Shown here: in pieces, positions 5,902 through 8,735 of the stretch
Numbering within the stretch: position 1 is the first letter of the stretch
Layout of the letters: each line of letters begins with the position of its first letter
NCBI GenBank assembly: GCA_041306005.1
Contig: JBFYKJ010000017.1
Location: forward strand, 1-8,735
DNA: 8,735 nucleotides
Direction: 5' to 3'
Origin: JBFYKJ01 sp041306005
GTDB taxonomy: Archaea > Altiarchaeota > Altiarchaeia > JAFGQM01
Notes under the pieces: model-generated
What the model was told of the DNA's origin: nothing
What the model saw: the letters and a program-made list of their open reading frames with translations, nothing else
The model's database searches: none
Translations under genes and position numbers: made by a program

Positions 5902-7119
5902 ATGAACAAAATAATCGCGTCTATGTTGTTGGTAGCTATGTTGATGACGACCGTTCAGGGCAAGGTTTTTGACCCGGCCATCCCCGATTTGGGCGATGCG
6001 GTTTTTGACCCCTCCATCACGCAGCCCTCCTGGAACTTAGGGCCGAGCATCCCACTAAAGACGTTCTGCGGCTGCACTGCGGGCGACACGCAGATATGCA
6101 CCACGACCGATGGATGCTCCGGGGACCAGGCATGCGTCGCGACCACAAGTTGCATGGACATGATGATCTGTGGAGACTCAAGCTGCGATGATGCTTATGA
6201 CGCATGCACTAATACGTGCGACCTGATGAATTCGCTCTGCGACACGAACTGCGGCTTCCTCCACCCGTTTGACAGTTCGGCCCGCGCGGACTGCCGGGAT
6301 GAGTGCGATGAAAACGAGTTGGAATGCCTAGATGGCTGCGAGACTGCTAAAGCGGAGTGCAAGAGCTGCACCGGGAAGTGGGGTGCATGCGTCAAGGACG
6401 ACCCGTGCTGCGGCGATGACGACCCGTGCTGCGGTTCCTCAGACCCCTGCTGCGGCAAGATATGCCCCTCCAACAAGCACTGCAGCGGCGGCTCGTGCGT
6501 ATGTTCTGACAGCTCTGAGAAGTGCGGGCCTGCAGGCACAGGCGACGGAATCGACAACGACTGCGACGGCCAGATCGATGAGGGCTGCAAGGACTGCGCC
6601 CCTGATAGCATGAAAGCGTGCACTGTTGGCTCATGCGATGGCTTCCAGACCTGCAAGGATGTCGGCACATGGAGCATCTGCAAGAAGATCGACATCTGCT
6701 GCGGCGTGACATGCCCTGCAGGAAAGGAGTGCAGCCCGGCTGACGGAAGCTGCATTGATTCCGCTGGTGGAACTGGAGACGGGACTGGCCCAGGGAATGG
6801 TACCGGCGACGCGCCGCCGCTAGGGAGTGACCGGGACGAACACGGCTGCATCCCGAGCGCGGGCTACCAATGGTGCGAGAGCCTAGGGCAGTGCATACGG
6901 CCGTGGGAGACCGAGTGTCCGCCAGCTCAGGACGGAGGGGGGGCAAGGCCGCCCGGCGGCCAGCAGGGCGGCGGCTTTGACATGAACCTGGTGCTGATAT
7001 TGATAATAGTTATAGTCCTCGGGATAGTCGCCGTGGCGGTTGTCGCCATGATGAGAAAGAAGGGCGGAAGCGCCCCCCAGCAGCCCCAGACCATAGTTAT
7101 ACAACAGCCCCCGCAGTAA
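5902..7119 (+). CDS. Cysteine-rich cell-surface protein with C-terminal membrane anchor (405 aa)
   Basis: A signal peptide (residues 1-20, likely cut after VQG) and a C-terminal hydrophobic helix (about 360-383) followed by MMRKK make this a type I surface protein. It has a short cytoplasmic tail rich in Gln and Pro (QQPPQ end). About 46 of 405 residues are cysteine. In order there are: two blocks with C-x3-C-x6-C periodicity (about 95-118 and 131-152) that look like disulfide-stapled helical hairpins; three tandem DPCCG units (about 167-184); and a metal-binding-type motif GDGIDNDCDGQIDEGC. Next come a second C-x-PAGKEC module, a Gly-rich linker, and GCIPSAGYQWCESLGQC ... RPWETEC near 315-340, a cysteine motif seen in other secreted proteins of uncertain role. 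Binding of calcium or another metal is plausible for the DNDCDG loop. No enzymatic domain is visible. A strong terminator follows directly. Confidence 0.85.
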   Translation: MNKIIASMLLVAMLMTTVQGKVFDPAIPDLGDAVFDPSITQPSWNLGPSIPLKTFCGCTAGDTQICTTTDGCSGDQACVATTSCMDMMICGDSSCDDAYDACTNTCDLMNSLCDTNCGFLHPFDSSARADCRDECDENELECLDGCETAKAECKSCTGKWGACVKDDPCCGDDDPCCGSSDPCCGKICPSNKHCSGGSCVCSDSSEKCGPAGTGDGIDNDCDGQIDEGCKDCAPDSMKACTVGSCDGFQTCKDVGTWSICKKIDICCGVTCPAGKECSPADGSCIDSAGGTGDGTGPGNGTGDAPPLGSDRDEHGCIPSAGYQWCESLGQCIRPWETECPPAQDGGGARPPGGQQGGGFDMNLVLILIIVIVLGIVAVAVVAMMRKKGGSAPQQPQTIVIQQPPQ

Positions 7120-7128
7120 GCTGTAGAT

Positions 7129-7164
7129 GCGGCCGCCATCCGGCGGCCGCTTTTGGCTTTTTTT
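7129..7164 (+). terminator. GC-rich hairpin terminator with two T-runs
   Basis: GCGGCCGCC (7129-7137) pairs perfectly with GGCGGCCGC (7142-7150) around ATCC, followed by TTTT and then TTTTTTT. It starts nine bases after the stop codon of the surface-protein gene. It is unusually bacterial-looking for an archaeon, where T-runs alone normally suffice. Confidence 0.85.
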
Positions 7165-7206
7165 AATTCTCTTTCTAATACCCTGCTGCATCCGCGGTAT
7201 GTTATC

Positions 7207-7257
7207 GCCGAGGCAGCGCTCGCAGCTACATCTATTTATGAGCTCGCTGGCCTCGGC
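7207..7257 (+). repeat. tRNA-Ser array unit U1 (acceptor-capped hairpin)
   Basis: GCCGAGGC (7207-7214) pairs with GCCTCGGC (7250-7257), then AGCG (7215-7218) with CGCT (7245-7248). The terminal seven pairs are the acceptor stem of the tRNA-Ser at 7361. The loop contains CTATTTATG, which could act as a TATA box. A 24-base spacer (7258-7281) follows. Confidence 0.75.
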
Positions 7258-7281
7258 AAGGGGCGCTGGGCTTATGAACTT

Positions 7282-7337
7282 GCCGAGGTGCTCTCGACTT
7301 TCCTTAAACTTAAGGAAGCTCGTCAAGGCACCTCGGC
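7282..7337 (+). repeat. tRNA-Ser array unit U2 (acceptor-capped hairpin), probable tRNA promoter in its loop
   Basis: GCCGAGGTGC (7282-7291) pairs with GCACCTCGGC (7328-7337), ten perfect pairs. An inner hairpin TTCCTTAA/TTAAGGAA (about 7300-7317) closes a two-base loop. The inner CCTTAAACTTAAGG is AT-rich and about 50 bases before the tRNA, so it could be the TATA box, with transcription starting near 7335. A 23-base spacer separates it from the tRNA. Confidence 0.75.
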
Positions 7338-7360
7338 ACATGTGCAGTAAATCCACCTTT

Positions 7361-7445
7361 GCCGAGGTGGCGGAATCCGGTTAACGCGCAAGACTGGAAA
7401 TCTTGTGTCCGAAAGGACGTTTGGGTTCAAATCCCAACCTCGGCG
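7361..7445 (+). tRNA. tRNA-Ser(GGA)
   Basis: This is a type II tRNA of 85 bases without encoded CCA. The acceptor stem is GCCGAGG/CCTCGGC with discriminator G. The D-stem is GCG/CGC, the anticodon arm CAAGA-CTGGAAA-TCTTG with anticodon GGA at 7396-7398, the long variable arm TGTCC-GAAA-GGACG, and the T-arm TTGGG-TTCAAAT-CCCAA. All stems pair perfectly. The anticodon and long variable arm both indicate serine, reading UCC and UCU codons. It is the only intact tRNA in the window and sits as one member of a regularly spaced array of hairpins sharing its acceptor stem. Confidence 0.97.
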
Positions 7446-7469
7446 CTTGCTTTAACTTGGCGTAACTGC

Positions 7470-7534
7470 GCCGAGGTGTCTGGCAAGGTCATACGCCCGA
7501 AGGGCGCATCCACCTTGCCATCCCAACCTCGGCG
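7470..7534 (+). repeat. tRNA-Ser array unit U3 (tRNA-like, body replaced by a hairpin)
   Basis: The unit starts GCCGAGGTG, identical to tRNA-Ser positions 1-9, and ends ATCCCAACCTCGGCG, identical to its last 15 bases including discriminator G. In between, D-arm, anticodon arm and variable arm are replaced by one long hairpin: TGGCAAGGT (7481-7489) with ACCTTGCCA (7512-7520), then CGCCC-GAA-GGGCG (7494-7506). An internal loop of TGTC against TCCCAA joins the two stems. A 24-base spacer separates it from the tRNA. Confidence 0.85.
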
Positions 7535-7557
7535 TTGTAATCCCTTCGGGGTAAGTA

Positions 7558-7621
7558 GCCGAGGTGTCTGTTCACCTGTTCGCCCGGATTGGCCGGCCAG
7601 GTGAACATCCCAACCTCGGCG
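7558..7621 (+). repeat. tRNA-Ser array unit U4 (tRNA-like, body replaced by a hairpin)
   Basis: It has the same plan and the same ends as U3, with the same TGTC/TCCCAA internal loop, but a different central hairpin: TGTTCACCTG (7569-7578) with CAGGTGAACA (7598-7607). U3 and U4 therefore conserve structure and ends, not the inner sequence. It begins 23 bases after U3. Its last 15 bases start the 21-bp direct repeat that bounds the toxin-antitoxin island. Confidence 0.85.
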
Positions 7622-7627
7622 CTCATT
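7607..7627 (+). repeat. Left 21-bp direct repeat (tRNA-Ser 3' end) bounding the toxin-antitoxin island
   Basis: It starts ATCCCAACCTCGGCG, the 3' end of tRNA-Ser, then CTCATT. It is identical over 21 bases to 8322-8342. The tRNA itself (from 7431) shares the first 17. This is the layout of an attachment site of an element integrated at a tRNA 3' end. Confidence 0.75.
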
Positions 7628-7721
7628 TTCAGTCTACAGTCTTGTGTCTTTAGTCTCCCGGGCCGAGTTCACAACGGAGCTCCCTCTGCCAGAGACTGCG
7701 GACATAGGACTGAGGACTGAA
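7628..7721 (+). repeat. Imperfect 30-bp inverted repeat rich in AGTC/GACT
   Basis: Arm 7628-7657 and arm 7692-7721 align over all 30 positions as a plus-strand RNA: by my count 23 Watson-Crick pairs, 5 G:U pairs and 2 mismatches. The loop is 34 bases and contains AGCTCCCT, which recurs in the right flank at 8277-8284. The frequent G:U pairs suggest selection on an RNA from this strand. It sits just inside the left border of the island and upstream of the antitoxin promoter. Confidence 0.75.
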
Positions 7722-7728
7722 TTTATAA
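7722..7728 (+). promoter_or_regulatory. TATA box of the toxin-antitoxin operon
   Basis: TTTATAA is centred 28 bases before the antitoxin ATG at 7753, so the transcript is probably leaderless or nearly so. Confidence 0.65.
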
Positions 7729-7752
7729 GCAAAAACCGGCTAATTTATCGCA

Positions 7753-7956
7753 ATGGAAGAGGCGGCTACTTTAACTAAAATTTCTGAAGACCTGGATTTC
7801 TTGAAGAGAGAAGTAATGGAGATAAGAACCCACATGGTGGACGTAGATTGCATCCTAACTCCTGAAGAATCAAAAGAGCTGGATGCTAGCCTAGCCAACT
7901 ACAAGAACCGAAAGACGACGAGCCTTGCGAAGCTGAAGAAAGATCTCGGACTATGA
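7753..7956 (+). CDS. RelB-like antitoxin (67 aa)
   Basis: Antitoxins of this archaeal type wrap around the partner RelE toxin and usually repress their own operon. The product has a helical N-terminal half (LDFLKREVMEIRTHM, about 15-28) and the typical ILTPEESKELDASL (about 34-47). It ends TSLAKLKKDLGL, closely resembling the C-terminus of archaeal RelB proteins. The start is fixed by the upstream TATA box. It overlaps the toxin gene by four bases (ATGA), so the two are translationally coupled. Base composition is more AT-rich than neighbouring genes, consistent with acquisition. No separate DNA-binding fold is obvious. Confidence 0.82.
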   Translation: MEEAATLTKISEDLDFLKREVMEIRTHMVDVDCILTPEESKELDASLANYKNRKTTSLAKLKKDLGL

Positions 7957-8210
7957 CTTTCGATGTTGAGTTCGACAACCAGCCAGAGAAATTTCTCAAG
8001 AAGGCCGACAAACAACTTAACGCTAGGTTGCTTAAGGAAATTGAGCGGCTTCGAGACGACCCTTTTCCACAAGGCATTAAACGTGTTCTCGGGCGCGAAG
8101 AGAAGACCTTTAGGACGAGAGTCGGAGACTACCGAATACTCTATGTGGTTTTCTTCGAGGATAATTGCATACTAATCTCAAAGATTGACAAGAGGCCGAG
8201 AGCCTACTGA
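7953..8210 (+). CDS. RelE/ParE-superfamily toxin (85 aa)
   Basis: RelE toxins are small ribosome-dependent mRNA endonucleases; the related ParE branch poisons gyrase. The 85-residue length and layout fit: an N-terminal strand, two helices (about 10-36) ending DDPFPQGIKR, then RTRVGDYRILY (54-64) with the basic residues typical of RelE, and a C-terminal strand. It ends KIDKRPRAY, whose Arg81, Arg83 and Tyr85 match the RelE-like pattern. Nothing is truncated, so it could be active. The ATG overlaps the antitoxin stop. The pair lies between tRNA-derived direct repeats, which suggests it stabilises or is the sole remaining cargo of an integrated element. Confidence 0.88.
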   Translation: MTFDVEFDNQPEKFLKKADKQLNARLLKEIERLRDDPFPQGIKRVLGREEKTFRTRVGDYRILYVVFFEDNCILISKIDKRPRAY

Positions 8211-8217
8211 GCTTTTA

Positions 8218-8244
8218 TTTCAGAAATCTCTACTTACTCTGAAA
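8218..8244 (+). terminator. Hairpin downstream of the toxin gene, possible terminator
   Basis: TTTCAGA (8218-8224) pairs with TCTGAAA (8238-8244) around a 13-base loop, eight bases after the toxin stop codon. The preceding GCTTTTATTT is T-rich. No T-run follows, so the terminator role is uncertain. Confidence 0.35.
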
Positions 8245-8251
8245 CAGGGCT

Positions 8252-8317
8252 GAAGACTTCAGACAGAAGACCTTCAAGCTCCCTTTAGACAAGACCGAAG
8301 ACTCAGGACAGAAGACC
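8252..8317 (+). repeat. Two imperfect 21-bp GAAGAC-type direct repeats in the right flank of the island
   Basis: Copies at 8252-8272 and 8297-8317 both begin GAAGACT and end ACAGAAGACC or CAGAAGACC, with about 18 of 21 matching. AGCTCCCT between them (8277-8284) also occurs in the left flank (7678-7685). Left and right flanks therefore appear to share a related GTC/GAC-rich sequence, though not as simple copies. Confidence 0.55.
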
Positions 8318-8321
8318 TCGA

Positions 8322-8342
8322 ATCCCAACCTCGGCGCTCATT
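8322..8342 (+). repeat. Right 21-bp direct repeat (tRNA-Ser 3' end)
   Basis: Identical over 21 bases to 7607-7627, starting ATCCCAACCTCGGCG. No matching GCCGAGG 5' strand lies just upstream, so this is an orphan 3' acceptor end, as expected of an attachment-site duplication. Confidence 0.75.
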
Positions 8343-8356
8343 ATCTAAGCATCCGC

Positions 8357-8409
8357 GCCGAGGCTAGCGCCGAAGATAATCCCGGATCCAGAGGCGCGCT
8401 TGCCTCGGC
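8357..8409 (+). repeat. tRNA-Ser array unit U6 (acceptor-capped hairpin)
   Basis: GCCGAGGC (8357-8364) pairs with GCCTCGGC (8402-8409), then AGCGC (8366-8370) with GCGCT (8396-8400). It closely resembles U1 in its two stems. It starts 20 bases after the orphan acceptor end at 8336, near the array spacing. It shows that the array resumes on the far side of the toxin-antitoxin island. Confidence 0.7.
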
Positions 8410-8426
8410 ATTCGTAACTGCAAATG

Positions 8427-8434
8427 TAATTAAT
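8427..8434 (+). promoter_or_regulatory. TATA-like box for the 38-aa peptide gene
   Basis: TAATTAAT is centred about 30 bases before the ATG at 8461, giving a leader of only a few bases. Confidence 0.45.
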
Positions 8435-8460
8435 CAAGTGCAAACCTCGACGTTACCAAA

Positions 8461-8577
8461 ATGAAACTCCAGAGTCTGACCTTGTTCCTGCTGGTGCTCG
8501 CGATGGCGCTCTTAGCGGTGTGGATACTCATAGCCGCATCCGGCCACTGCCCGAGCTGCCTGTTGAAGGGGCCTTGA
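8461..8577 (+). CDS. Small membrane peptide with CPSC motif (38 aa)
   Basis: The product opens MKLQS and has one hydrophobic helix (about residues 7-27, LFLLVLAMALLAVWILIAA). It then ends in a short tail with CPSC (34 and 37 by C-x2-C spacing close to the end) and LLKGP. Either it is a single-pass membrane peptide with an outward C-x2-C redox or metal site, or a signal-peptide-like leader. A TATA-like box about 30 bases upstream supports expression. It is not homologous to anything I recognise, and such short frames can arise by chance, but the coherent hydrophobic profile and promoter argue for a real gene. Confidence 0.55.
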   Translation: MKLQSLTLFLLVLAMALLAVWILIAASGHCPSCLLKGP

Positions 8578-8586
8578 CTGGGCACA

Positions 8587-8605
8587 GTTATCCCCCGGCG
8601 ATAAC
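8587..8605 (+). terminator. Hairpin after the 38-aa peptide gene
   Basis: GTTATC (8587-8592) pairs with GATAAC (8600-8605) around CCCCCGG. It lies nine bases after the stop codon. No T-run follows, so it is only a possible terminator or a 3'-end stabiliser. Confidence 0.35.
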
Positions 8606-8631
8606 ATTACACCCCGCCAACTATTAATTAA

Positions 8632-8646
8632 CTATATATCTATATA
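8632..8646 (+). promoter_or_regulatory. TATA-rich promoter for the gene entering the right edge
   Basis: CTATATATCTATATA is the most AT-rich stretch of the gap. Transcription would begin near 8666, giving a leader of about 43 bases before the ATG at 8709, unlike the leaderless genes elsewhere in the window. Confidence 0.5.
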
Positions 8647-8708
8647 CATCGCTCCTTCTTAGCCGCCCCTCCTATCGTCCGCCCTTCGAGACGAAACGGA
8701 GGGAAAGA

Positions 8709-8735
8709 ATGGAAAGCAATTTGGAAAAAGTCGGC
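8709..8735 (+). CDS. Start of an unidentified gene (first 9 codons)
   Basis: ATG at 8709 is preceded by GGAGG (8698-8702) six bases upstream, a good ribosome binding site and the only clear one in the window. The product begins MESNLEKVG and runs off the right edge. Nothing can be said about function. Confidence 0.5.

Noticed and set aside
6195..6946. Minus-strand open frames opposite the cysteine-rich gene
   Set aside because: They are rich in Ser, Pro, His and Arg, as expected for the complement of Cys, Gly and Asp codons, with no promoter or motif. The plus-strand gene has a signal peptide, ordered modules and a terminator.
7183..7205. Short inverted repeat ATACC/GGTAT before U1
   Set aside because: Five pairs around a 13-base loop is expected by chance in this length, and it lacks the acceptor ends of the array units.
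7207..8409. CRISPR-like array (regular repeats and spacers)
   Set aside because: The repeats differ in inner sequence and length, the spacers are 20-24 bases, one member is an intact tRNA, and no cas genes are present. The shared parts are tRNA acceptor strands.

Overview
The window looks archaeal. It carries an archaeal-type SRP (7S) RNA, an initiator-type tRNA-Met body with three G:C pairs flanking the CAU anticodon loop, and the start of a KsgA/Dim1 rRNA dimethyltransferase. Most genes have a TATA-like box 25-28 bases before the start codon and no ribosome binding site, which is the signature of leaderless transcripts. High GC, many secreted cysteine-rich proteins of unknown family and short intergenic gaps would fit a DPANN-type lineage, but that placement is inference.

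Layout. Bases 1-480 hold a divergent pair, ksgA/dim1 (minus, cut by the left edge) and a PadR-like regulator (plus), with back-to-back TATA boxes between them. Bases 558-3568 form a minus-strand block read SemiSWEET sugar transporter, then a 628-residue membrane-anchored extracellular protein, then a PHP-domain phosphoesterase. Bases 3600-4430 hold two hairpin units, an initiator tRNA-Met body missing its first four acceptor bases, and directly against it a two-motif LAGLIDADG homing endonuclease gene. Bases 4540-5460 encode a protein with an internally repeated beta-rich unit (minus), divergent from the SRP RNA (about 5525-5815, plus). Bases 5902-7164 hold a very cysteine-rich cell-surface protein with a strong GC hairpin terminator. 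Bases 7207-8409 hold tRNA-Ser(GGA) inside an array of hairpin units plus a RelBE-type toxin-antitoxin pair. The right end has a 38-residue membrane peptide and the first codons of another gene.

The most unusual content is at the two tRNA loci. Around tRNA-Ser there are hairpin units of 51-65 bases whose terminal stem is the tRNA-Ser acceptor stem (GCCGAGG/CCTCGGC). They are separated from each other and from the tRNA by nearly constant 23-24 base spacers. Around the initiator tRNA the same plan appears with the acceptor stem of that tRNA (AGCGGGG/CCCCGCT) and 20-base spacers. The toxin-antitoxin pair sits between two exact 21-bp direct repeats that begin with the 3' end of tRNA-Ser, like a very small integrated island. 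I do not know a described family matching these acceptor-capped arrays.

The protein genes do not form one obvious pathway. Cell-surface functions (sugar transport, pilin-like anchor protein, cysteine-rich surface protein) and SRP-dependent secretion are the common theme.
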